Source: Eurosta solidaginis
Taxonomy: Eukaryota > Arthropoda > Insecta > Diptera > Tephritidae
Length of the DNA stretch: 64,000 bases
Reading direction: 5' to 3'
NCBI RefSeq assembly: GCF_040869045.1
Contig: NC_090319.1
Span: 235,965,832 to 236,029,831, forward strand
Shown one piece after another: positions 11,026 through 22,372 of this stretch. The notes under the pieces are model-generated. The model worked only from the letters and a program-made list of their open reading frames with translations, did not search any database and was not told where the DNA came from. Each line of letters opens with the position of its first letter. Positions within the stretch are counted from its first letter, which is position 1. The position numbers and the translations under genes were made by a program.

Positions 11026-13345
11026 CCTAGTGTCGGCATAACTAGCGCAAGATAGGGACGCCCCACCTTCCGGCCACAAACTTTTCACAGAAAATAACTA
11101 CAGCCACAAAATTGTCATAGGCTACGATGCCAATTTTAGACATAGGATATGGGGTAGCAGTGCTAGAAACGATAGAGTTGAGCCCATTTTCAATTATATA
11201 CTAAACTCAAATTTAAGTATCTGCAATAAGGGGGCGAAGCCTACCTTTATATTTCCCAGTTCGGAATGGTGGAATGGTTGGGAAAAAGTGCTGGATCTCA
11301 AGTTAGCCTCGGATGATGGTTCGACGTTGGTTGATAATTGGTGGGTGTCAGATAAGCCCTCACTTTCCGACTACCGCTGGATCTTTTTCGTCATAAAGTT
11401 CAGATCGCTCTCCGCTACAGAAACCCAAAAAGGGCAAAATGAAAAAAATTCATTAGTTTAACATCAAAACCTCTTAAACGCGCCAGTTCTAACTTAAATA
11501 TCCCCAACTCGCAAGAACTGGACGATGCGGTATATAATCTGAGCGCGCTCTTACAATAGACTACTACAAGTCTTGGAGGAGCGGTGAGCTTAGGCGCTAA
11601 GATGAAAAGTACGTAAGCTATACAACGAATGATTCTTAACTAAGATATGGCAACCATACTATGAAGAGATACAAGAAAGCATTAAGGATAGCCAAGACCG
11701 GGTCTTGGCTAAGCAAGATTCTGTCCAAGGAACATTACAATGATCACTTCGTGAAAGGAGAGGATAGGGTGACGACGAAATTTAATGAGGAATCTCTTAG
11801 CATCCTCTTGAACATTCATTTCCCGGTAGCCCCATATCTAATCGAGGTACGCGGAACCCGCTGCAAGGAAAAATAAGATTCGCCTTAAATAGTTTCTCCC
11901 CCTTCGGCCCACCGGGCCCTGACGGCATCACCCCAGTGATGCTCCAGAAACTCGGTGAGTCTATTGTTTTTAGCTGGAAAGGATGTATAGAACGATCATT
12001 GCTCTAGCCTACATTCATCATAGCTGGAGACGGGTTAAAGTCATTTTCTTACCCAAAGCAAGCAGAAGTTCACATGAATATGCTAAAGACTAAAGACCAA
12101 CCAGCCTTACCTCCTCCATGCTGAAGGTTCTAGAAAGGCTCTTAGATATCCACATTAGGTCGGCCCTAAATGGATCCAACCTTTCTACGGCACAACATGC
12201 GTCCATGAAGGGAAAGTCTGCGGAAACCGCCTTCCACGAGCTCATGGGTACTATAGAGAGATCCTCTACTAACACTCTGGCTGCCCTTTTAGATATAGAG
12301 GTAGCCTTGTCTGCCAATGGACGAAATCAATGCTGGAGAATAGGGTAATACAAGCCAACATGTGTCCGGTTACAATTGCCTGCCATATGAGCAGAGGATC
12401 TCCCCAGGGAGAAGTTATCTCATCACTTTTGTGGGTGATGGCGCTGAACGAGATTCTACTGGGGCTCATTAATATACCGTCATAACTGCTCTATCAGGTC
12501 CTGTCCCCTCGACTTTAAGTAAAATACTATATACGGCGTTTCGAAGGCTTTACGTTTGCGCAGCCAAAAGCGGCCTTAACGCACACCCTAGTAAAATGGA
12601 GCTGATATTGTTTAATAAGAAGAACAAAATACCGTATGCCCTAACTCTGTCTATGAGAGTCAAAATAGACAGCAGCTCAGCTGGAAATCGATTATCGAGC
12701 GTAGAAGATGGATAAATTAAAGCGGGCATCCCTCGGAGGGGTAACAGGTGCACTAAGGTCGTGTCCAACCAACGCACTAAATGTGCTTCTAAAAGAGGTA
12801 CCTCTGAAAATTCACATACGTGAATCTGCAACTTGTTCGGCAGTAAGACTAAGTGAGTCTAACTGCTGGAACTCGAGGCAGTATGGCCACTGGTGTTGCC
12901 ATTTTAGCTTTTTTCGAGCTAAATTTAGCTCCTTTGGCTCCAAATGTTCAAAAATGTTTAGCTCCTACTAAATTTTGAAAAATCTGGATAAACAGTTTGG
13001 TGTAGATTCGATTTTAGGAAATTGAATACATTTAAGCTGGATGTTAAAAATTTGAGGAGCTTAAGAATAGCGTTACGGTAGGCCAAAATCGAGGCGTAAT
13101 AACTTTATTAAAGCGACATTAACCTAATATCGTTCTCGTTCCCGGTGTTTGCCATTAGATTCGATTGGCTGTTTTATCTGCTTCGAAACTTTTTCTGAGC
13201 GAAATTAAATTTTTTGTTTCAGACGCATATAACTAGTTTTCTAAGTCCGCATGTAGACAAAGGAGCCATGCAATGCTAATGCTGCCCTAAACGACGAACT
13301 GGAACTATTGCAAATTGTATCTATACGAATGTAATAACATAGGTT
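11026..13345 (+). repeat. Tandem duplication, unit 2 (2,320 bp)
   Basis: This is the second copy of the segment at 8,706-11,025. Differences are scattered single bases, for example GTTCAAACTT versus GTTCTAACTT and CAATATCCTA versus CAATAGACTA, plus a small cluster near 12,787-12,796. It ends at AGGTTCC (13,341-13,347) and then runs into unrelated sequence. Confidence 0.95.
11080..12840 (+). pseudogene. LOA-type LINE ORF2 relic, copy 2 (in the duplicated unit)
   Basis: This is the same endonuclease-RT relic as at 8,760-10,520, with the same frameshifts, so it was already dead before the duplication. Shared lesions include the stop after the IRSALNG-to-SANG segment and the TTAAT gap at the RT catalytic region. 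The few differences are not concentrated at synonymous sites, as expected for a pseudogene. Confidence 0.75.
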
Positions 13346-13346
13346 C

Positions 13347-14041
13347 CATAGTTGAATTTTGGGTACAGATACCAGAGCTTAAAACGCGTTTGGGAAAAAG
13401 TTTTTACACCCTTATTCTAAGCTGGTAACAACATTCTTTTACTTGGTATGAATATTAGAAGAACCTTTCTTATTCTGATTGCGGATAATAACGTACCAGT
13501 AAAATAGGAAGTAGCATCTTGTTACCACGCAATATTGCACGTGTTTGCTAAATATTTGTTTGAACGAAAGGCATTTAATGGTGTTAATGTACAATAATTT
13601 CTTACCAATAATAATTTTTAATAGAAAATTTAGTTCACATTTTCATCTTATTCTCAATTTCGCGCATTTTTATGTTTTGACAGTATAACCGTGTAGGGCA
13701 TAATCGCGGTTATTTGAACTGGTAACGATTTTCGGTTATTACCAGTAACATGTGGAATAAGGCCGGTACTGAACCAGAAGTGGAGCGAATTTTCAGTACA
13801 AACATCTACTGGCATATAATTTTCCATCAGTTTATTCTTCGAAGTATTCTTATGTCATTTAAATGAGTAAATTTCTGTGCTTTTAACGATGTAAAATGTA
13901 TTGTATTTATTGACAGAAGTATCTGAGGAACAGTAAAAATAAAACAAAATTTGAATTTTTGCCTTTTGAGTAACCGTTTCCTTTTCTATTTTGCTTTTCA
14001 CTAATCGACAAATATTTGTACTGCAACGAACGGTTTCAAAA
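13347..14041. other. No gene recognised; AT-rich spacer
   Basis: AT-rich sequence downstream of the tandem duplication. No ORF above 60 codons, no repeat shared elsewhere in the window and no transposon end were recognised. Confidence 0.6.
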
Positions 14042-15124
14042 TCGGGTAGGTTAGGTTAGGTTGAGATGGCTGCCCGAGGGCACACTTAGGCCAGTAGTAT
14101 TAGGCCCATTGTGATACCACAAAAATGTACCGTTACCTTTCCCCTCGAACCATTTTGAGGACCTGATCCTTGATGTCATGCTCCACAACCCAGCTCAGAT
14201 TATCTAGAAATGGAGCCACCAGAAAATGCTGCCGTGCTCCACTTAATGCTGGGCAGTTGCAGATGAGGTTAACAACTTTTTCCTCCCCCTAATTTCTTTA
14301 CAACTCCTGCAGCATCGACGATAAGGCGCTCCTAACATTACTGCATGCCTACCTATGAGGCAATGACCAGTTAGTGCCCCCAAAAGTGTGGAAATTGTAT
14401 CCCTTCTTAGGTTGTACACGTGACGGGATCTTTTAGGATCCCATTTAAGCCAGATTTCTTTCCATGTTCACCACCCCGATGTTTGTAGCCATCTTTCGTC
14501 GGCTTGACGGTGGATGTGCTCTTTTGGCATTAGCTTGCATGTGGACAGGGGCATACCTAAGCGTTCTTGGCCAGGAAGAACCTGCCTGGTTGTACCCTGC
14601 CTAGCGAGTTCATCTGCAATGCAGTTTCCCTCGATGTGCCTATGTCCAGGGACCCATTTGGGGTGTACACGGTTCTGTTGAGCCATCTCTTGAAGAGAGC
14701 GGTGACAGTTTAGTGTTAGTTCAGAATCGAACGAATAGGAGCCAAGATATTTTATGGCAGCTTAGCTGTCGCTGAAAATAAAAATTTCTTTGCCGACGGT
14801 ATGTGTCCCTATCTTAGCTGCGGCTTCCATTATGGCTGCAACTTCTGTCTGGAATACACTGCAGTGGTCGGGTAGTCTGAAGGAGAGCTGGAGGTCCAGG
14901 TCCCTTGAGTATACTCCACCTCCAACTCTATCGTTTAGCTTGGAGCCGTCCATGTGTATGGAAATGCTGCTGTCAATAATAGCAAGGCTGCTGTCAATAG
15001 CAAGACACCTCCGACTCCGTCCAGTCATCCCTGATATGGATGTTTATCTTAAAGTTGGTTTCCGCAAGTGTTGTGGTCGCACAGCGATCCGTGCCAGGAG
15101 GAAGAAAGCTGTATTTGTTAAGTA
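14042..15124 (-). pseudogene. LOA-type LINE relic: RNase H domain and 3' end
   Basis: On the minus strand 15,028-14,762 encodes the RNase H N-terminal half (HMDGSK, then FQTEVAAIMEAA and IFSDS, giving the D, E, D catalytic residues). 14,686-14,468 encodes the C-terminal half, with WVPGHRHIEGNCIADELARQ. A stop and a frame change separate the two halves. The 3' end carries a CTAACCTAACC tail (14,046-14,064 on the plus strand as GGTAGGTTAGGTTAGG). The relic continues beyond a SINE insertion at 15,140-15,504 into about 15,700. Confidence 0.82.
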
Positions 15125-15519
15125 TACTTGAGTGTCCTGCGGCCACCGTGGTGTGATGGTAGCGTGCTCCGCCTATCACACCGTATGCCCTGGGTTCAAC
15201 TCCCGGGCAAAGCAACATCAAAATTTTAGAATTAAGATTTTTCAATTAGAAGAACATTTTTCTAAGCGAGGTCGCCCCTCGGCAGTGTCTGGCAAGCACT
15301 CCGATTGTATTTCTGCCATGAAAAGCTCTCAGTGAAAACTCATCTGCCTTGCAGATGCCGTTCGGAGTCGGCATAAAACATGTAGGTCCCGTCCGGCCAA
15401 TTTGTAGGGAAAAATCAAGAGGAGCACGACGCAAATTGGAAGAGAAGCTCGGCCTTAGATCTCTTCGGAGGTTATCGCGCCTTACATTTATTTTATTTAT
15501 TTTTTACTTGAGTGTCCTG
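15125..15519 (+). mobile_element. tRNA-derived SINE with perfect 15-bp target-site duplication
   Basis: The element occupies 15,140-15,504 between direct repeats TACTTGAGTGTCCTG at 15,125-15,139 and 15,505-15,519. Its head contains box A TGGTGTGATGG (about 15,151) and box B GGGTTCAACTCCC (about 15,191). The body includes AAGCAACATCAAAATTTTAG, and the 3' end is CGCGCCTTACATTTATTTTA. It inserted into the LOA-type LINE relic. Open frames across it are noncoding chance frames. Confidence 0.93.
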
Positions 15520-15814
15520 TGGTCTTATTGTTCCAACACGACAACTCCCTTAGACGCACGGCTGACGTTGCCGCCGCTCGATAATCAACTCAATCCAATG
15601 GAAGGATGTCAAGAATGACGTGAAGAACTTCGCTAGGCGCCGGTTAACGTTCAAAAGCAAAACGCTAGGTAGTTTGTACTGCTTCCTTTTGTGTCTGCAT
15701 ACGAGATCGATGAATACACCAACCTCAGTTAATCTTTAAAAATGATTTAAGATTTTCCCCATATGTACGTAAACAAAAGAGTTAAGAAAATTGTTATACA
15801 AAATGAAAAAGAGA
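15520..15814 (-). mobile_element. LINE relic continuation, then AT-rich sequence
   Basis: The first roughly 180 bp (15,520-15,700) follow the duplicated SINE target and are presumably the upstream part of the minus-strand LINE relic. No domain is recognisable there. 15,700-15,814 is AT-rich without identifiable features. Confidence 0.45.
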
Positions 15815-16237
15815 TGCAATGATTTAAATTTTTGATATATTTAGCAAGATTTCTCTAACATTTTTTCTGATGAAATATAAGTTTTGTTGGTAGACTAAAC
15901 ATCGATAAATAATGTTATAGGCCAATATATAAATCAACCTAATGAAAAGGGTACGGAAGCGGCAAATTTTAGACCACAATAAAATATGTTATTGGATTTT
16001 TCAGGAAAAAAATATTAATATTATTATAATATGGGTTAAAGAAGTACACATAAATATTTAACATCTGGAAGATGTCTGAATTTCAAGTGTACATTTGCTT
16101 ATTAAAACAGTTTTGAAATTTTTTTGTGGGGGCAATTTATTCAAACTCAAGTTTTCAAAGTTTATTACACTTTTTATGCAATGCTAAATAATGGATAATA
16201 TAAAGATCTGTGTTGAATAACGCAGCTATATAAAACA

Positions 16238-16490
16238 AGTAAGGATTGGTAAGTTCGGGTGTAACCGAACATTCTATACTTAGCTGCCAAATTACAGCTT
16301 GCAAAAGTTTTAAATTACCTTCTTTTAAAAGTGGGCGGTACCACGCTCATTGTCCAAAATTTTACTAGTTTTCAATTCTGTGTCATAAATTTACAAGTTT
16401 CAACGCTTTATCCGTCTTGGGTAATGAATTATCGCACTTTTTCGGTTTTTCGAAATTTTCGATATCGAAAAAGTGGGCGTGGCTACAGTC
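16238..16490 (+). mobile_element. Internally deleted, 3'-truncated DINE-like copy
   Basis: The terminus AAGTTCGGGTGTAACCGAAC (16,251-16,270) joins GCTGCCAAATTACAGCTTGC (16,283-16,302), omitting the tandem core. It is followed by the GGGCGGTACCACGC block and ends near AGTGGGCGTGGCTA (16,475-16,487). Segment B lacks it, so it inserted in segment A after the two segments separated. Confidence 0.78.
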
Positions 16491-17064
16491 AAATAAGCAA
16501 AACCGATAAAGCATTTTTTGAAATCATATTTCTCTATCCTGGATAAGGAGAAATAATGAACCATTTTATTTCTTCATAATACCCATATTTAACCTTTAAT
16601 ATTGTGTGGTAGAAATAAAGTCTGACCGCATTAATTTTGCGTGGAAATGAATCTATATATATCGTTAGCGGTATTTTAGGTATATTTTAATATATCATAT
16701 CAATATCTTCGAAAAACACTGTTTCGACTAATCTGTAGGTTAGGGCCTTTGTTAATAAAGCTATATGATTAGCTCTCTCTCACACATCATAACTTGTATG
16801 CATATAGATATACCGTTGCAAGCACTGAAATATCCCTGCAAAAAATGCGATTAGTCTAGGATGAATCCGGTATGAGTAGCAAAGGAGTATGCGATTAATG
16901 CCAGTTTTGATCTCTTTGTTCTTTCAACTCTTCACTTTTGTTTGAACATGTCATATGAAGTGACAAATTGTACTTATTTACAAGACCGATTCCTTTTGTA
17001 CCTATGTGGGAACGAATGAAGATATATTCCTTTTCTTATCAAAAAATGTTAGTTTTTCTATAAA

Positions 17065-17388
17065 ATAAAAAAATAAATGTAAGGCGCGATAACCTCCGAA
17101 GAGATCTAAGGCCGAGCTTCTCTTCCAATTTGCGTCGTGCTCCTCTTGATTTTCCCTACAAATTTGCCGGACGGGACCTACATGTTTTATGCCGACTCCG
17201 AACGGCATCTGCAAGGCAGATGAGTTTTCACTGAGAGCTTTTCATGGCAGAAATACACCCGGAGCGCTTGCCAAACACTGCCGAGGGGCGACTCCGCTTA
17301 GACAAATTTTCTTCTAATTGAAAAAATTTTGATGTTGCTTTGCCCGGGGTGCGAACCCAGGGCACACGGTGTGATAGGCGGAGCACAT
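17065..17388 (-). mobile_element. tRNA-derived SINE, 5'-damaged copy
   Basis: On the plus strand it reads AAATGTAAGGCGCGATAACC at the left (the SINE 3' end). It ends near GGCGGAGCACAT (about 17,378-17,389), where the last part of the tRNA-like head (box A) is missing. Box B remains as the complement of GGTGCGAACCCAGG (17,348). No target-site duplication was found, consistent with loss of the 5' end. Confidence 0.85.
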
Positions 17389-17889
17389 TATAAACACAAT
17401 ATTAAAACTTGCAAGAGATTGTTAAATGCATATAAGTTTAAAATTATTTAGTCGCCAATTCATCCCAAAAGATATGGGTCGACGATAATAGAACATATGG
17501 TCCTAGTGATTTACGTTTGGTATAGGGCTCCGCATTTTCCTAAAATATTTCTAATCAATCACCTGTGATCTTTTTTATTTTAATCATTTCGTTGCCGTTT
17601 TTTTTTAATGTTTCTTAAAATGGGCTACATATATTTCAAACTGACTAATCCCAACTGTACCCAAAAGGGACTGGAGGGGATCAATTATGCCCCAATGTTG
17701 ACAAAAGAGATCGATTAGAGACCATTCCCTTTGAGGTTTAATCACAGATTTTTGCAGGGATGCTCTTACTTTATTTACCTTTTATTAAATAGAGGTAAAC
17801 ATTACTTTTGATTTTTCACGAAATATTTGTTTTGTTGTTTTTTTCATGAAAATAATGAATGAAACGCTTGAAAAGCGGAGGTGTGCATT

Positions 17890-20460
17890 TTTTCAGATAG
17901 CCAAGCAGCGCTTAACTCCCCCATCACTTCGTCTAAGGCCGTCGGCAGCTGCAAGAGGTCACTTAAAGCCGCAGCTAACTTCGCGAACGCAACCCTCCTG
18001 ATCACAGGAACGTTGCGCGCTACTTGTGTGAATGCCCAGCTCTAGCACAAACTAGGTTTCTAATTATGCGCAGTTATATACTGCCGAAACTTAAGGAAGT
18101 AGTTGAATGCTCTGTAAAAGATATCAGCATGTTCATCGTCCGCTCCAAATTGTTCGAACGGAGTACCGACTAGCCATACGAAATCAGCAGCAATGGGTTC
18201 CAGGAGAAATGCGCATAAAATGGCACCCCGTTAGCGACTTGGGCTTGGATCTTTGATATAAGGTCGCCACAGCAACCAACCAACCGCAGACCCCACTTCT
18301 TCCACTACTTTGGAACTATCGGTGGACACATGTATCGTCTCGTCCGCCATTTTGGCACCCTTGAGGCAACCATCCACCTCTATTGTGGCTTAAATAGCCC
18401 CTTGCAAGTGCAGATAGGAGACAAGATAGTATGTTCGTCATGTAATTGATGACGCTATACTACTATGGCGGCCGCCATGGTGTGATGATACAGTGCTCCG
18501 CCTACCACACCGAAGATCCTAGGTTCACGCCCCGGGCAAAGCAACATCAAAATTTTAGAAAAAAGTGTTTTCAATTAAAAGAAACTTTTTCTAAACCGGG
18601 TCGGCTTCGGCAGTGTTGGGCAAGCACTCCGAGTGTATTTCTGCCATGAAAAGTTCTCAGTGAAAACTCAGCTGCCTTGCAGATGCCGTTCGGGGTCGGC
18701 ATAAAACAAATAAGTCCCGTCACGCCAATTTGTAGGAAAAATTAAAAGGAGCACGACTCAAATTTGAAGAGAACCTCGGCCTAAAATCTGTTCGGTGATT
18801 ATCACGCCTTACATTTTTTTTACTACTATCGTCGTACGGTCTGCGCTCAACTGCCCCGACGCACTGAACCTCCTTGAAGTTGTAAACGCTATGTTATTTG
18901 CCACTAGATCTACACGTAGAATGTGCAGAATGAAATACAGTGCAGCAGTGGGGGTTGTTTTCAGGGCTCCCGTAATGCTATGCATACCCCCTCTAATTTG
19001 TTGAGGTCGATTCTTTTTTGTGTGGCTGTCCGCAAGACAAGTATTCCTTACTCAATGAAATAGAGAGGACGATAAGTCCCACGTATACCCCAACATTCTT
19101 TTACATGCATAAAGTGCCGTCGAGGCCGTCTTCACTCTCTCTTCCACGTTAAGGTTGCACGAAAACTTACTGTCTAGGATGATTCCTGGATAATTTATGC
19201 AAGGTTTCTCCTGCAGGGTCAAGCCTCCCAACTTAGCCGTGGTCCAATTTCGGACGTTGTACCACTTAGTAAACAAGACCATATCCGTCTTCTATGCGTT
19301 GGCTGTCAACCCGATATTAGATGCCCAGGTATGAATATCCAGAAACACCCGGTTAATGAAAGAGCAACTCGATGAAAGGCACCTTCCACTTATGACCATT
19401 GACCGACATCCGCGTAAGCCGTACGTTTGACTGATACCTGATCGAACCACCTGAGCAGTTGGTTGATAACCCGCGTTCACAGCAAAGGTGATAATACCCC
19501 ACTCTGCGGCGTGCCCCATGTCCACTGATTTCGTGGCCTCATACAATCCCCAATTTTAAGCAACCTTCGTGCAATTTAACATGCAGTCGATCCATCTGGT
19601 TATGGCTGGATGTAATTTAATGTAGTTAAGACCATCCATGACCGCCCGTTTAGAAGCATTGTTGAAAACCACGACAATGTCTAAGAAGACTCCTAGAGTG
19701 TGCTCTTTATATTCTAGGGCTTTCTCTATGTTTATTATCACCTCATACCGTGCAGTGTCCACGGACATGCCTTTAGTGTACACATGTTGTGTTGTGGAGA
19801 TCAGTTTTTCATCCACGTTGGACTTCACGTACACATCTATCAGCCTCTAAAAGGCTCTGTGCAGAAATGATATTAAACTTATAAGCCTGTAGTCTTTGGG
19901 ATACATATTACCGATCTACTCCGTCTTTAGTATGAAAGTTACACGAGTAGTTCTTCAAGAGTGTGGTACATGATTCAGTCTTATGCACCCTTCGAATATT
20001 ATTTTAAGGCATTCCACGACCGCTCTACTTGAAATTTGTGGCATGGTTGCGAATATACCACCTGTGCCCGGCGATTTAAATTTAGAGAACGTCTTCACTG
20101 CCCATTCGATTTTATTCGGTCATCAAGCCCGGTACTACTCACTCCGTTATCGAAGAGTGAGTGTTGTTTGCTAGCTTTTCTGAATCACCTCCCTATGGGA
20201 AATATGTATCGAAAAGCATCTCAAGGGACTCCTCACTATTACGGCACCATTCCCGTTCTCTTTATTTATTGGTCCCTGTTCTATGTTTCCTGTTGCTAGA
20301 ACTTTCCTCAACCGCGCTGTTCCGCTGGAGCACTTTAAGTCGGCACAGCAATTTTTCCCTTCGACTTCGCAATTTGTTTCAATTGGAATATACAGTCACG
20401 TTCAGGTGTGCAAATGCACTATGGTGTTCAACCACCGAAACCGCATCCTGAAATGACTCC
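17890..20460 (-). pseudogene. LOA-type LINE ORF2 relic with nested SINE
   Basis: Minus-strand fragments, 5' to 3': a KFKSPGT-like RT entry near 20,090-20,060; a TTQHVYTKGMSVDTARYEV motif and VFLDIVVVFNN (RT motif A region) at 19,834-19,556; RCLSSSCSFINR and GLTANA at 19,400-19,300; KPCINYPGIILDSKFSCNLN and ALYACKRMLGYTW at 19,240-19,070. RNase H remnants (VSTDSSKVVEEVGSAV, worn TDGSK) lie near 18,330-18,270. A plus-strand RNase H piece (DSQAAL, 17,897-17,960) points to a local inversion or a second copy. Many frameshifts and stops; nonfunctional. A SINE splits it at 18,467-18,820. Confidence 0.78.
18458..18829 (+). mobile_element. tRNA-derived SINE with 9-bp target-site duplication
   Basis: The element at 18,467-18,820 is flanked by TACTACTAT at 18,458-18,466 and 18,821-18,829. 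The head has box A TGGTGTGATGA (about 18,478) and box B GGTTCACGCCCC (about 18,522). The 3' end is CGCCTTACATTTTTTT. It sits inside the LINE relic and is moderately diverged from the other copies. Confidence 0.9.
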
Positions 20461-20659
20461 AACTCTCCAACAATAGGAGGGCTTGCACAACAAATATTTG
20501 ACTTGCAGCTCTCTTACCAACAACAAACGCAAAAAGGTGTTTGATATCGCTGTGGTACCATGCCGCAATAATCTGATAACTAACAGGCTGAGCCTGTGTC
20601 GAATCCTAATGGAAAGTTAGCAGTATAATAGGAAGGAGAATTGTGTCAGTGTATTCCAA

Positions 20660-20880
20660 GTTGAATTTTTTCGAGTATAATAACGCATTTACCAGATCAT
20701 GCCTGTTTGTCTGTCCGTAAACATAATAACTTTGGTAAATTTTTAGGTATCCTTATGAAATTTTGTATGTAGCTTCATTGCCAATAATCCCCCTTTTCGC
20801 TTTAAAATAAGCAAAATCGGACTATAACCAGGACCACTTTTTGTATATAAAGATTTTTAGAAAACACAAAAACACAATTA
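20660..20880 (-). mobile_element. Diverged DINE-like fragment
   Basis: GTTTGTCTGTCCGTAAACA followed by ATAACTTTGGTAAATTTTTA and TATCCTTATGAAATTTTGTA mirrors the reversed 3' block seen at 33,380-33,470, which has the same order of microsatellite, ATAA...GTAAATTTTGAGG and TGAAATTTGGTATG. Highly diverged and truncated. Confidence 0.55.
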
Positions 20881-21735
20881 TTCATTAATAATGCATATAT
20901 GACGTGGCCATCCAAAAATTAAAATTTTTATAAATAAATAATTTATATAAATAAATAAATTATGCTATGGAATGCAGATCCCTGTTCTACAATAACTAGA
21001 TTCCACATGTAAGTTAATCGGTCTTTTGCTAATTACAATCTATGGATATTTTTGAAAAGAGACGTAGTACCGCCAGCTTATGAAAAAATCAGTTTCACAA
21101 ATATTATTGGTCATAAATCAGTAACCGTTTAAACTATCACCTCAAAACTCGCCTTAAAATAGATAATGTTCCTAAAAAAATGGTCGAAGTCGGTTTGATG
21201 ACCTTGTCCACTTTTACATAAAATATTTTAAAAGAATTGTAGATGAAAATAATAAACAATATTTTTGCGAAAAACAATTTTATACACTGCAATTTTACTT
21301 CCATAGTGCTGTTACAACCTAATATCGGAAAAATAATTTTTTTTATTCTATCAATGCTGTTTAACTTCCAATATAACATTATATTAAGAAATTGGAAAAG
21401 ATGAAAATATGTGGAAAGATAAATGTTTTGATCTTGTTCTCTTTGACGTCTTGGTAGAAATAACTCAAATAGGAATTCACATATTACGACAAAGTGCGGT
21501 ATACGTACCCCGCGAATTTGATATACATAATATGTAAAATAATTGTAAAAGAACATAATAGCCAATATCTATTCTAAAAATAATTTATATCAATGATATT
21601 TAACTCCTAAAATGGTATGATAACAATAAATCGGATGTTCAGTGGTGGGACAGTTGTACACAAAAACCAGCTGTGGATTTCTGGTTCTAACAGATAGGTT
21701 GAGATACTGAGCATTCAATTAATATTGTTATGGGG

Positions 21736-21976
21736 AAAAACCGGGCCCGTATCGTGTTATACGATTACGGATGAAAAAGTTATTTCACTCAAATAATAAA
21801 TATGGATCTGTCAAGCTATTATAAAAATTGTAGTATCAAAATGGATCCAATGAGTACGTATGGCCGTTAGTAAACATATGTCATTCAAGATATTCACCAT
21901 TTTAGAGATACTGTGATGTAAAACTTTGATTTCGATTGATTTCCGGATCGCAAAATACGATACGGGCCCGGTTTCC
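21736..21976. mobile_element. Candidate MITE with ACCGGGCCCGTATCGT inverted ends
   Basis: ACCGGGCCCGTATCGTGTT at about 21,740 is inversely repeated as ATACGATACGGGCCCGGT ending near 21,972. The terminal inverted repeat is about 20-25 bp and encloses about 190 bp of AT-rich sequence. The GC-rich ends stand out from their surroundings. No clear target-site duplication beyond AAA/TTT symmetry. Superfamily unknown. Confidence 0.6.
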
Positions 21977-22329
21977 GGTGTATCCGGAGTCCTAACTCGA
22001 AGAAGAATTTACCTTTTGTGAAAAAATTCCGTTTTATTTTCCTTATAATGAAAAATATTTCCAATAAATGTGCGACAAATCAGTTAATAAATATGCTTCA
22101 TGGTGATAACACTTAGTTTGATAAAACCAAAAGTGAGTGAGCCACTGAGTAAATAATGTGCGGTTTCATCCGAACTTAGACTTCCTTATTTATTTTATCC
22201 GTTCTACTGCAATTTTTTAAAAATGTATTATTGGCCTTTAATCTTTAAAATTTATTAAACTATTTTATGAACTCGAGGCCTTATCCAAAAAAACGCAGTA
22301 TAAATATTTTATATTTGTATTTTTATTTT

Positions 22330-22372
22330 ATATTCGATATTTCGACTTCAGTCTGAAGTCATCATCAGGACT
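22330..22372 (-). ncRNA. Hammerhead-ribozyme-like motif (incomplete)
   Basis: The minus strand reads CTGATGA (22,368-22,362), a hairpin GACTTC/GAAGTC with 5-nt loop AGACT (22,360-22,344), then GAAA (22,343-22,340). A TAT/ATA mini-stem with a CGA loop and U-A in the cleavage-site position follow. This order matches the conserved hammerhead core. Two weaknesses: one extra T lies between CTGATGA and stem II, and I see no partner for stem I. Such motifs occur at ends of Penelope-like elements and retrozymes. Activity is doubtful. Confidence 0.35.

Larger units (their letters stand above)
15815..17885 (+). repeat. Segment A: long interspersed repeat, inverted partner at 43,215-47,115
   Basis: Reverse-complement similarity to 43,215-47,115 is continuous apart from insertions. 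Examples are AACGCAGCTATATA (16,218) versus TATATAGCTGCGTT (46,720), and TGCGATTAATGCCAGTTTTG-like DNA at 16,900 versus 43,850. AACATTGGGGCATAATTGATC-like DNA near 17,690 also matches 43,508. Insertions private to this copy are a DINE-like fragment (16,238-16,490) and a SINE (17,065-17,388). The intact TTAA at 16,687-16,690 is the unoccupied counterpart of the piggyBac insertion in segment B. No coding content was recognised. Whether this is a large nonautonomous transposon or a segmental duplication is unresolved. Confidence 0.85.

Noticed and set aside
14046..14064. Interstitial telomere repeat (TTAGG-like)
   Set aside because: It is the CTAACC tail of a LINE relic; also at 31,053, and bounded there by the LINE target duplication.
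15349..15618. Repeated frame starting MQMPFGVGIKHVGPVRPIC, also at 17,002, 26,326 and 46,056
   Set aside because: It lies inside the SINE on whichever strand is open and recurs only because the SINE recurs; no start context, domain or codon pattern.
21137..21565. 142-codon minus-strand frame
   Set aside because: Composition is that of AT-rich noncoding DNA and no motif is recognisable; not supported as a gene.
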